Below, piece by piece: positions 23,201-35,600 of a DNA stretch of 42,500 nucleotides. The translations under genes and the position numbers were made by a program. The notes below the pieces were generated by a model, which was not told the origin of the DNA, made no database searches, and was given only the letters and a program-made list of their open reading frames with translations. The stretch's first letter is position 1; each line of letters begins with the position of its first letter. The DNA lies in contig CAJNDS010002548.1 in assembly GCA_905221605.1 (NCBI GenBank), forward strand, positions 300,001 through 342,500, read 5' to 3'. The DNA comes from Symbiodinium natans. Its lineage: Eukaryota; Sar; Dinophyceae; Suessiales; Symbiodiniaceae.

Positions 23201-26200
23201 TTTAGGGGCTGTCTTCGAACATGGTGCGCATCGTTCCCTAAGCCCGAGGCTCTCTAAACGCCTGCTTATGAGCTTGTAGCAGGTGGTTTAGGGTCTGGGG
23301 ATGTCTGGGGTTTAGCGTCCCAGGTGCAGGCGTCGAGAAACCCGAAACCCTAAACCCCGGTCCTCCTAGGCCCCCCTCCTGATATTCACCTTCCCCTTCC
23401 CCCGAAAAGACAACAAGGGGCAGTCCACGATGTACACCATGAGGTTGAATGTAAGGGGTCAAGAAGATTCAGCTTCAGAGTGCCGAAGCCCTAACCAAGC
23501 TTCGGGTTTAAGGTCTTGGGTTTAGGTTGAAATTCACTTTATCATAGTGGGGTAACATTTTACATCTTTAAGGGTACTTAAACTCAATAAGGAATAAAAT
23601 TTTACAATTTTATTACTATCCCAACTATGAACCAGGAAAAGTGTCTTGCGGAAACCCAAACCGTCTTAATTTCCGCCCAGATGCGAACGAAGGACTGGCT
23701 CACCAATGGCATCTCCATGGAGGAGGCAGCAGAGAGTTTAGGGTTTAGGGTTTAGGGTTTAGGGTTTAGGGTTTAGGGTTTAGGGTTTAGGGTTTAGGGT
23801 TTAGGGTTTAGGGTTTAGGGTTTGGGGTTCAAGGTTCAGGCCAGACCTTATACCCCAAATAAACCCTAATGGCAGGTCAAGAAGCACGACAACGATCAGT
23901 CCTGCTGGTTTGTGGCATCCCGGCGCAACTCAGTGTAGGGCTGCAGGGCTTATAGCTATAGGGTTTAGGGTTTAGGGTTTAGGGTTTAGGGTTTCGGGTT
24001 TAGGGTTTAGGGTTAGGGTTTAGGGTTTAGGGTTCGGGTTTAGGGTTTAGGGCTTCGGGTCTAGGGCTTAGGGTTTTAGGGTTTGCGGGATTAGGGTTCG
24101 TCAATACGATGCTCTACGAATGCATCTTCTGACCGGGTGAGCAGGGGCAGGGCCCGCCGCTGTAACACACCAATGGGATGCACTGTTGACTCGCAGGGGT
24201 CAGGGTGATGTGGGAATGGAGGGGCTTGGGCTTCCTTCAATATCGCGCAGCGCGGCCGAAAAGTACCAATATCATCGCCATGAAACTACCCACTGTACCC
24301 CTAAACCCTGAATCCTAAACCCTAAACCCGAAACCCTAAACCTTCAACCCTAAGCCCTACACCTCAGATGTCCTGATTCAATTTGGCCGCAAACTCTGGG
24401 TTCGCAATTCGCAGCCCTCAGTCCTAAGCCCTAGGCGCCACTCAAGCTCAAACGCTTCCTTGCTGACGCAGGAAATAGGGTTTAGGGTTTAGGTTCTCGG
24501 GTTTAGGGTTTAGGGTTCAGGCTCAGGGTTTAGGGTTTAGGGTTTAGGGTTTAGGTTTTTGGGTTTAGGTTTTCGGGTTTAGGGTTTAAGGTGCAGGGCT
24601 TGCTGTTCCGAGAGATTCATAAGTCGCAATGAGGCATGAGAGTTCGGAACCGTGTAGTAGAGCCCGAAACGAGCCCAAAGCCAAACCCCTAAATCCCAAA
24701 GCCTCTAAAGCCCGAAACAAAACCCCCTGAAGTCGATCCGACCCTACACACCGGCACTGCGAGTCTTCGGGTTTAGGGTTCAGGGTTTAGGGTTTCGAGT
24801 TTAGGGTTGCTGCCCCTTGGCGAAGCTCGCAGTCAGGTAAAGGGCAAGGTCTACGATGGCACGTCCTACCTTGAGGAGCCTCTTCTCAAGAGGGTTTAGG
24901 GATCATTGACGATCGGCGAAATCCGAAATCCGAAATCCGAAGCCCTAGAACCCCCAAGACGCTCAAGACCCTCCCAGAACCCCCAAATGGGTTTGGGTTT
25001 TAGGGTTTGGGGTTTAGGGTTTAGGGTTTAGGGTTTAGGGTTTAGGGTTTAGGGTTTAGGGTTTTAGGGTTTGGGGTTTAGGGTTCTCCAAGACCACTAC
25101 AATCCCTCAGCCTGCACTGAGACTTTCGGAGCTAAAACCTAAGCCTGAAACCTAAACCCCGACCCCCCAAACCCTAAACCCTAATCCCTAAACCCTAAGC
25201 CCCTAAGCCCTACATCCTAAACCCTAAGCCCTAAGTCCTAAATCCTAAACCCCAAAACCCTAAACCCTGAACCCTAGGAAGCCTGAAGCCGCCATTGGCC
25301 CTGAAGTTGAGGAACTCAAGCCAAACTGCCGTCATAGGGTCACGTCTCTCTCTATCACTGGGACCCAGAGTAGGGTCCTTTGTCCCCTTTTTTGGGTTAG
25401 GACCCAGGGTAGACCCTTATTCCCGTTTTTTAGGGTTTTGCAAGCCCGTTGAAACCAATAAGGGGGTCTAGATTATGGTCCCTCTTTTGAAACTATTTCT
25501 GGCGGCCCCTGACATTTGCGGCACCCAAAAAGGGGACCACAATTTTGAGATTTTACCCGATGGATGATGTGTAGTAAACGATAAGGTTTCCATCGTTTTC
25601 CTGTTGATATTCACCTAGCTTAAGTTCCTAATGGCAGCTCAGAAATTTCAATCACGAGTTTTAAGTGGGAATCGTGGGTTCCTCCCCCCCCCCCCCCCAC
25701 ACCATGGCCTAATCCTGAAAGCCTTGAGCCCAAACCCTGAAAGCCTTGAGCCCAAGCCCTAACCTGAGATTTGAGGTTGTAGGTTTCAGGGTTTCAGGGT
25801 TTAGGGTACTTCGCCTTCGGCACAGAAGCCTGGACCTGGTCAGGGGTTTAGGGTTTAGGGTTTAGGGTTTAGGGTTTAGGGTTTAGGGTTTAGGGTTTAG
25901 GGTTTAGGGTTCAGGGTTCAGTCGCCCCTGGCAGTGCGACCCTAAACCCTGAACCCTAAACCCTAAAGCCTCAAACTCAAACGGTGAGGACCACCCGGGT
26001 GGTGCCTCCTCCATGCTCCTGGCGGCTGGACTCGAGGTGCACTTTCGGGTGGGTTTGGGGTTTAGAGTTTAGGGTTTAGGGTTTGGGGTTTAGGGTTTAG
26101 GGTTTAGGGTTTGGGGTTTAGGGTTTAGGGTTTAGGGTTTGGGGTTTGGGGTTTGGGGTTTAGGGTTTGGGGTTTAGGGTTGAAGGTTTAGGGACGTATG

Positions 26201-26597
26201 CAGACCCAGTGGCTCAAGGAAAGCTCCGTGAAATACATGAGAGCGCCTCTTATGTAGTTGAATGAGAAACTCCTCCATTCCGGGGTGTCGGCGACTTGAA
26301 GCCCTCAAGCCCAAAAAACCCTAGACTCCTAAACCCACGAAAGCCCTAAAACCTCAGAAGCCCTAACACCCTAAAACCCTGAAATCCCTAAAGCCCTAAA
26401 ACACCTAAAAGCCCACCACACTAAAACCTCCAACCCCCACTAAACCCCCTAACCCCCCTGTAAAACATCCCAAAGACTCCAATACAAACCCAAAAGCCCC
26501 TAGAACCCCGGAAGCCCTGAACCCCTAAACCGTAAACCCTAAAAACCCTAGAACCTCCCAAAACTCTAAAAACCCTAAAACCCCTAAACCCGACGGC

Positions 26598-26664
<67 letters not shown>

Positions 26665-29600
26665 AGCCTAAACCCCCTAAACCCCTTACACACCCTGGAG
26701 CCCCGTAGCCCCAAAGCCCCGTAGCGGAAGGCCACGGAGGACTTCGAGGCCGTGCCTTGGCAGCGACGCAAGGGTGTTTGGGGTTTGGGGTTTAGGGCAA
26801 GGGTTTAGGATGTAGGGCTAAGGTTTAGGGCTAGGGTTTGGGGTTGCGGGGTTTTAGTGCTTTCGGGTTTTGGGTTTGAGGGTTTTTAAGGGTGTAGGGA
26901 CGGCAGGTTTCAAGGCTTTAGGGTTTGTAAGACTTTGGGGTTTTAGGGGCTTAGGGGTTTGGGGGTTTAGGGGTTTGGGTGGGTTTTTGGGGCTAGGGAC
27001 CCTGAAGCCCTGAAGCCATAAACCCGAAATCCAAACCCTGTACAGTGAAAACCAAGCCCTAAACCCTAAACCCTAAACCCTAAACCCTAAACCCTAAACC
27101 CTAAACCCTAAACCCTAAACCCTAAACCCTAAACCCTAAACCCTAAACCCTAAACCCTAAACCTCAAGCCCGAAGCCCTAAAACCTTGAAAACCCTCAGG
27201 TGCATTCCAGTCGTGCGTGGGACATGCTGAAGGATGGCCAGCCCGAAAACTCGGTTTAGGGTTTAGGGCTAGGGTTTAGGGCTAGGGTTTAGGGTTCGGG
27301 GTCGGGTTCAGGGTTTAGGGTTCGCGTTCAGGGTTTAGGGTTTAGGGTTTGGGGCTTGGGGTTCAGGGTTTAGGGTTCGCGTTCAGGGTTTAGGGCTTAG
27401 GGTTTAGGGTTTCGGGTTCAGGGTTTAGGGTTTAGGGTTCAGGGTTCAGGGTTTAGTGTTTGGGGTTTAGGGTTCCGGGTTTAGGGTTTAGGGTTTAGGT
27501 TAAAGCCTTAAACCCTCAAAAGCCCTCAAACTCCCTCAAAGCCCTCGAAGGCCTAAACGCCCTAAACCCCCAAAGCCGCCAAACCCTAAGCCCTAAACCC
27601 CTAAACCCCTGAAAACTTAAGCCGCTAGACCCTAAAGTGTGCTAAACCCAAAACCCCTAAACGCAAACCCTAAACCCTGAAAGCCCTAAGCCCTAAACCC
27701 CCTGAAGCCGCAGCTCAGCTCGCAGGACTATTATCTGGGACCCCTGAAAGCCGAGGAAGAAAACACGAGCGAAGGTGTCACTGGGCTGATCCTCTATTTT
27801 GTTTGGGTTTAGGGTTTAAGGTTTAAAGTTGGGGTTAAGGGTTTAGGGTTTAAAGTTTAGGGTTTGGGTTTAGGGTTCAAGGTTTAGGGTGAAATGGCGG
27901 GATGTACTTTCCTGCCCCACGGTTTAGGGTTTAGGGTTTAGGGTTTAGGGTTCCAAGGAGACTTGGGCTTTGCGGAGGATGCGCACGTCATGGTCCCTTA
28001 GGCTGTTTGGGCTCTATGCTGGCACGGGGTTGCCTTTTTGCAGGAATCAGGGTTTAGAGTTCTTTGGTTTAGGGTTGACACTGTATCCTTGGCACTGGAG
28101 CAAGTTGATGGTTGCAGGACGACATCGGGGACAAGGGACCCTCAACCCTAGACCCCAAACCCCAATCCCCAAACCCCAAACCCCAAGCCCTAAACCCTCA
28201 AACCTAAACCATAAACCCGAAACCTTAAACCCTCAACCCTAAACCCTAAACCCTAAACCCTAAACCCTAAACCCTAAACCCTAAACCCTAAACCCTCAAA
28301 AAGGACGTGGTCAGAAGTAGGCGCTGAGCCACGAGCTCCGGAATCGAGCCTACACAGGGCGCAAGGGAATTCGAGCGTTGGAGTTGAAGGTCTAGGGTTC
28401 AGGGTTTAGGGTTTAGGGTTTAGGGTTTAGGTTTTAAGGTTTAGCTTTTTGCGTTTAGGGTTTAGGGTTTGGAGTCTAGGGTTGAGGGCTTTGGGTTACA
28501 ATCTCTCATTTTTTTTGGGTTCTTACCATTTCCGCATACATTAACCCGCAACCCACACCTCAGCAGGGGGCATTCATGCACCTGACCTCAAACAGCAAAC
28601 CGCTAAAGTAGTCCTGATGCGTCTTAAACACCCCAAAGCCAGCACATGGCTCAAGAAGCCTAAGTTTATCAAGAGGGTGCTAAAGCCCCAAACCCTAAGA
28701 ACTGTGAACCCCCAAGCCTCTACACCTCAGGCACTGGGCAGCATGGTCGCTGCTGTGTCATCCATCCCAGGCGCGTGGAAAGTTTAGAAAAGCACGCGTA
28801 GCAACGGCGAATTTGGCCGTAGTCTGTCACAGACGCTCGCTGTGAGTGCCCCTTCCGAAGCCCCTAAACCTTCCTTTCCCATGTCTTTATTGCACAGGCG
28901 GATTTAGGGTCCTGAGTTAGTGGGGCTGAGGGGTTTTTGGGGCTGTAAGGTTCCCACACCGGCCGGCGCCTTTTGTATGTCTACTCACCCTAAACCCTAA
29001 ACCCTAAACCCGAAACCCTAAACTCTGGGGGGGGGGGGGGGGGGTTTAGGGCTTAGGGTTTCGTTTTGAATCGGGCACCTGCAGATGGAGACCGCAGGAG
29101 GGAGCCCAGTCCGTAGCATCACAAGCCTAAGACGACTGAAGCCTCATGTAGACCCTGCCCAATATTAGGGTTTAGGGTTTCGGGTTTAGGGTTTAGGGTT
29201 TAGGAATAAGGACCCCAATAAGGTACCCCCTAATATCGTAAACCCCCAAGTATGCTAAAGACGAGTGGGAGACAGAAAGTATGCAAAGTGAGTCAACGAG
29301 CACGGCAGCGCGATGGTTAAAAGGTGGTGGGACATCGTTTGTAGCATTGCGTTTCAGCACACAAGGTCATAAGGATGCAGCGCCTTGTTCATGTCACAGG
29401 ACAGCCCATCAAAACATGCAGGCGACGAAGCGGTTCCATGAAATACGTGTAACATGGAGGGCAACATGCCTGTGCACAGCTACTGTGCCATGATCAAAGG
29501 CCATTCTATGAGCAAAGAGGATTTGGGTTCTTCAATAGCTGCCTAGATAAGCTACTATTAGAGCAAGCCCTAAACCCTAAACCCTAAACCCTAAACCCTA

Positions 29601-32600
29601 AACCCGAAACCCGAAACCCTAAACCCTAAACCCTAAAGAGTTGCTTAGGCACAGCGTTGTGAGATGTGTAAGACAGGCCGGGGAGCCCCAAGCGACTCAC
29701 GTCCACAAAGCCTCGTTCCCTTCTTATCAGGGTGAGGATCCCTAACAAACCCCGGTCGAGGGTTTAAGGGTTTAGGGTTTAGGGTTTAGGGTTTAGGGTC
29801 TAGGTATTCCTAGGTTCCTGGGCACGCCAGACAAGTGACCGTCAGAGAGTAACGTGGTGTGCCGTGCGCTGAGAGGCAACCTTAGCTGGGCGAAAGAGAG
29901 ACAATTATGCCAATGATATGCATTAGGGTTTAGGGTTTAGGGGTTTAGGGGTCTCGGGTTGACCCTTCAACCCTAAACCCGAAACCCTAAACCCAAACCC
30001 CTAAAACCCCTAAAACCCCTAAAAACCCCCAAAACCCCTTAAACCCCTAAACCCCTAAACCCCTAAACCCTTGTGACGCACCTCCACAAGCAGCCCTTCC
30101 GCGCAGGGGCCGCTTGGTCTGCTGCCGGGCCTCCCAGGGTTTCTGACTCAAGGGATTCAACCCTAAACACTAAACCCTAAACCCTAAACCCTAAACCCTA
30201 AACCCTAAACCCTAAACCCTAAACCCTAAACCCTAAACCCTAAACCCTAAACCCTAAACCCTAAACCCTAAACCCTAAACGTTGTACCCCTAAAGGTTCC
30301 CCTTAATATATTCCTAATATGGCCCTTAGATTCCCTTAGGAATTCTTCAAAAGGACCCCAAAACCCAAGGGTACAACCCTTAAGGGTCCAAGGTAGAATC
30401 CCTAGACTGACGCTGTCTGAGCGGCATGGGAGTACAGGGTTAGGGTTTAAGGCTTCGGGTTTAGTGGGGGGTTTAGGGTTTAGGGTTTGGGGTTTAGGGT
30501 TTAGGGTTTAGGGTTTAAGGCTTCGGGTTTAGGTGTTTAGGGTTAGGGGTTTAGGGTTGAGGGCTAGGGATAGGGTTAGGGATACTGTAGGGTTTAGGCA
30601 TACAGGGTTTCGGGTTTAGGGGTCTAGGGTTTAGGGTTTGGGGTTTAGGGTTTGGGGTTTAGGCATTGAGGGTTTAGGGGTTTAGGGCTTTAGGCAAATT
30701 TTTTTGTTTGGGATTTAGGTTTGGGGTTTTAGGGTTTAGGGATGTAGGGATTTAGGGTTGGAGTGTAAGTCTAGAGCCTGGAAGCCCCACGTCCTGAAGG
30801 CTCAACCACTTGAATTGGTACAGCCTGTATCCCCAACCCTAGAGCCCAAAACCCTGACCTGAACCGTAAACCGTAAACTGTAAACCCTAAACTTTTAAAC
30901 CCTAAACCCTAAACCCTAAACCCTACACCCTAAACCCTAAACCCTAAACCCTAAACCCTAAACCCTAAACCCTAAACCCTAAACCCTAAACCCTACACCC
31001 TAAACCCTAAACCCTAAACCCTAAACCTCCAGGCCCAGATGCTCTACAGGTCCACGCTGGGTGCTGGCATCTCTGCTGTGTCCAACGCGCTGGCAGCTCG
31101 GTAAGGTTGAGCGGATCCTTGGGTTTAGGGTTTAGGGTTTGGGGTTTGGGGTTTAGGGTTTAGGGTTTAGGGTTTTTGGTTTAGGGTTTAGGGTTTAAGG
31201 TTTAGGGTCACATATACCCTTAGGTGGCAGTTCCGAAAACTTACCGCCTCCACCCTCCCCGCTAAGCACCGGTAGTTCAAGTGGGTTTAGGTTGCGTGGT
31301 AGTCTATCAGGGAATCCGAAGGCTTCGGGAAGTTCGGGGATTCTACCCCAAGCCTGAAACCCTAAACCCTATAAACTCCAAACCCTTCAACCCTAAACCC
31401 CAAACACTATAAACCCTCAACCCTAAAAAACCCTACACCCTGTAAGCCCTAAAAACCCTGCACCCTACTCCCTAGAAGCCCTCACCCTAAACCCTAAACC
31501 CTAAACCCTAAACCCTAAACCCTAAACCCTAAACCCTAAACCCTAAACCCTAAACCCTAAACCCTAAACCCTAAACCCTAAACCCTAAACCCTAAACCCT
31601 AAACCTAAACCCTAAACCCTAAACCCTGCAAGCGGGCAGGCCCCGGGCGTCTTCCTCAACCCGAAAGAGACGCAGCACCTCGTTCTTGCTGAGAAGATTG
31701 AGGTGGTTCCGGCTGTCCCCGAAGCTGTGCCACAAAAAAATTGCCCAAGCATCCCTAAACCCTCAACCCTAAATCCTAAACCCCAAACCCTAAACCCGAG
31801 CCCTAAACCCTAAACCCTTCATAGTGATCCCCCAAATAGTAGTGTAAAGTGACACTGAAGGTTGAGGATCCAAGGCCCAGGTTTTGGGAGTGCAGGGGCC
31901 ATATCGGGGTACTTGTATGAGGTTAGCGCTGTGAGTTTGGATCCAGTTGGTATAAACCTTGCTCCAAAAAAACCTGCCCCCCCCCCCCCCCCCCCCCCCA
32001 AGACAAAAACAATAATCATAAAACAACACCGACAATAAGTCACCATGAGGTACCCCCATGGCCCGCCACTTAAAAGGACCTGTAGAACCGCTCTTATGCA
32101 CCCCGTCTAGAAGCCTATAAGGATCCCTAAACCCTAAATCCTAAACCCTAAATCCCAAACCCTAAACCCTGAACTCAAACCCCAAACCCCAATAGACTCC
32201 CATTGTCCCCCCTCCATCGCTAAAGAGTTTTAGGGCCGACCCCTAAACCCTAAACCCTACACCCTAAACCCTAAACCCTAAACCCTAAACGCCCCTCCCC
32301 TGGAGGTGTCTCACGACACTCGCATCTTCCGCTTCTCGCTGCCTTCGCCCCAGATGCGGTTGGGCCTGCCAACCGGCATGCACATGATCCTCAAGGCGCG
32401 TTTTCGAGGGTTTCGGGTTTAGGGTTTAGGGCTTAGGGTTTAGGGTTTAGGGTTTAGGGTTTAGGGGGTTTAGGGTTTAGGGTCAGGTCTTTTTTTTTGG
32501 GGGGGTTTTGTGGGGTTTGGTGCTTATGATGGTTGGGGGCTTTTGGAGCTTATGGGGCTTTTGGAGCTTATGGGGCTTGTAGGCCTTCATGTGCTTCATG

Positions 32601-35600
32601 GGCTGGTTCATAGGGCTTGTGGTGGTTGAGGACTGTAGTGTTCAGGGGCTTCAGCAGATTCAGGAACCCGAAACTTCTAAACCCTCAACCCTAAACCCGA
32701 AACCCTAAGCCCTGAACCCCTAAACCCCTAAACCCTAATCCCTAAACCCTAAACTCTCGAAATTCGAAACGCTAAAACTGAACTCCCTGAACCCGCCCAA
32801 GTTAGAGGGCCAGCCCTGGGCAAGGCCAAGGTGAACGGAAAGCCGGTGATGCGAGCGCCTGGGCTGTTCAGCCTAAACCCTAAACCCTAAACCCTAAACC
32901 CTAAACCCTAAACCCTAAACCCTAAACCCTAAACCCTAAACCTTTAGCCCCATAGCCTTGAGCCCTCACCCTATAAGCCCTATAAGCACTATAGACCCTA
33001 CACACCCTCTTGACCCTTTAAAACCCAAACAAACCCCCATGAAGCCCTCTAAACCCTATAGACCTTAGACGCCCTATAACCCTGAAGCCCTGAGATCGCG
33101 AAGCCCTGTTGAAGTTTCAGGGTCTGGGGTAAAAACGCCCTCAAGCCGATGAAGCCTAAAGCCTGGCTCCCTACTTGGAAACCATTTTGACTTTGTAAGT
33201 CTACTGAGTATCCCCCAGAAGTCCCCCATGAGAAAATCCCCAAGCCCCAAACCCCTTAACCCTAAACTGCCCTTAGTAAGTCAACAGGCCTTCAAAGTAC
33301 TCGGAAACGGCAAGTCAGCCCATGGTTTCGGGGTTCAGGGTTTAGGGTTTAGGGTTTAGGGTTTGGGGGCACTCTCCCTTGCATCGGTTAGAACCCAAGA
33401 GTAATGCTTCGTCAAGGGGTGCTGGAGTCGTGAGCCCAAAGCCCTAGAACCTTCAAAACCCTAAACCCTGAACACCAGTCAACCCTAATCTTCACCTTAA
33501 ACCTTAAACCTTAAACCCTAAACCCTAAACCCCAAAACCCTAAGCTCCCCAAGCCCTGAAATCCCGAGGCTTACACCCCGATGACCGACGACGAAACCGT
33601 CGGTCACGTGGACCTTTTGGTGAGCCTTGGACCGTCAACTTGGGAGGGGGGGGGGGGTTAGGGTTTTTAGGGTTTAAGGTTTAGGGTTTGGGGTTTAGGG
33701 TTCAGTGGGGGTGCAGTTTAGGGTTTCGGGTGTCGGGCGCTTGGGGTTTAGAGCGTATGGGTTTGAGGGCCCTGGTTTTTTTTAGGGAGTTTGTGGGTCT
33801 AGGGTGCCTGAAGTTAGTTGTCCCCAAATCTTACTAAGACCCCCAGATGACTTGTATGAATCTAACCCCTATAAGGCCCGAAAGGGGGGGACTTGGGAGG
33901 TTCCGAAGTAGGGGGGTAATGTATCTTCTCTTTACCCTAAACCCTAAACCCTAAACCCTAAACCCTAAGCCCTAAACCCCAAACCCTAAACCGGGGGTGG
34001 GCTTGGGGTTTAGCTCTGCATGCTTTGAAGACGGCTGCCTGCTGTCAAGACAGGTTCAAAGCTGCCCGAAGCCCGATGGATCCTAGACCCTAAACTCCAT
34101 GATATGATAGTACCTTAGGGTTTAGGGTTTAGGGTTTGGGGTTTAGGTTTTAGGGTTTAGGGTTTAGGTTTGAAACTCCAATTTTTTTATAGTACCTCCA
34201 TGTACCTCCTACTATGATCCCGAATACGGGGGGAACATCCCAATCTCAGCCCTGAAAAAAACACGCGAACCCCTAGGTGTAAGGTTCAGCAGGGGTTATA
34301 TTCTTAAGGAGGGAAACTTAGAAGGGACCCTTAATCCTATTCCCCTATATAACCCCTCTATATATATACACATACCTTGACAAGTCCCTATAAACCTACG
34401 TAGCCCCTACATTACCCCTGAGGTCCCTTAAAAGGGTTCCCTCCCTTCGTCATCCGCACATGACCACGCGACACCGGCTGGCGCGCGTAGCATAGCCCTC
34501 CCTCTCCGCGGAGGGGAGGTTCTGGTTTAGGATTTGGGATTTAGGGTTTGGGGGTGGGGGGCACTTAGAAACCCCAAACCCTGAGCCAGAAGCTTTCTGG
34601 GGGTACTATATAATGTCTAGGTGGAAGGCGCTTGGAAACCATACCCAGAAGCCCAAACCCACCCTAAACCCTAAACCCTAAACTCTTAAGGTCTTGAGAA
34701 GCTCCCAAGTGCAACCGAAGAGTTGCTGGAACCCTAAAATCCTAAACGCCCTAAACCCCAAACACTCCAGGACCCTGAGCCCTGAAGCCCCCCTAAACCC
34801 CCGTTACCCCAAACCCCCTAAACCCCCGTTAAACCCTCCTAATTCACCTAAACCCCCGAAACCCCCTTAACACCCCCTGAACCCCCCCTTAACCCCCCCT
34901 CAACCCCCCCTTTAACCCCCCCTAAACCTCCCTAAACCCTCCTAAACCCCCCAAACCTAAAGCCCAAGCCCTAAACCCTAAACCCTAAACCCTAAACCCT
35001 AAACCCTAAACCCTAAACCCTAAACCCTAAACCCTAAACCCTAAACCCTAAACCCTACCCCTAAACCCTAAACCCTAAACCCTAAACCCTAAACCCTAAA
35101 CCCTAAACCCTAAACCCTAAACCCTAAACCCTAAACCCTAAACCCTAAACCCAGGAAGGTCTACTTCAAGGGCGTTCACCCCAAGTTCCCCGACGGGGGC
35201 CTCATGTCCCAGCACCTGAACTCCCTGAGCCTCTCCATGCTAACGGGGCCATCTTAGGGTTTAGGGTTTAGGGTTTGGGGTTTGGGGTTTAGGGTTTAGG
35301 GTTTGGGGTTTAGGGTTTGGGGTTTGGGGTTTGGGGTTTAGGGTTTAGGGTTTGGGGTTTAGGGTTTGGGGTGTAGGGTTTAGGGTTTGGGGTTTAGGGT
35401 TTAGGGTTTGGGGTTTAGGGTTTGGGGTTTGGGGTTTAGGGTTTGGGGTTTAGGGTTTGGGGTTTGGGGTTTAGGGTGTAGGGTTAAGGGTTTAGGGTTT
35501 AGGGTTTGGGGTTTAGGGTTTGGGGTTTAGGGTTTAGGGTTTGGGGTTTGGGGTTTAGGGTTTGGGGTTTAGGGTTAAAGGTTTGGGGTTTAGGGTTAAG

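Larger units (their letters stand above)
17856..23692 (+). other. Hinge 1 region with unresolved exons
   Basis: About 5.8 kb between the molybdenum half and cytochrome b5. Five tentative exons (L2 to L6) are listed separately. TTTAGGG arrays lie at 17878-17960, 18835-18860, 19930-19955, 20360-20430 and 21905-22105. CCCTAAA arrays lie at 18678-18740, 19130-19150, 21450-21500, 21660-21705 and 21755-21855. From 21.1 to 23.7 kb the usual order of arms breaks down. No other gene is recognised. Confidence 0.6.
27767..31032 (+). other. Hinge 2 region with unresolved exons
   Basis: 3.3 kb between b5 and the FAD domain. TTTAGGG arrays lie at 27805-27950, 28395-28470, 29165-29200, 29765-29800 and 30470-30670. 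CCCTAAA arrays lie at 28220-28297, 28988-29020, 29568-29636, 30168-30280 and 30895-31027. Three tentative exons (L7 to L9) are listed. Unique stretch 29205-29560, open for 70 codons at 29281, has no recognisable product. Confidence 0.6.

Noticed and set aside
24105-24125. Cytochrome b5 exon reading TMLYECIF
   Set aside because: It looks like VYDCTKF, but exons 24 and 25 join perfectly as [15 protein letters not shown].
24430-24475. Cytochrome b5 exon reading LKRFLADAG
   Set aside because: Same reason: the b5 domain is complete without it, and it would add a second copy of the FL-(D) turn.
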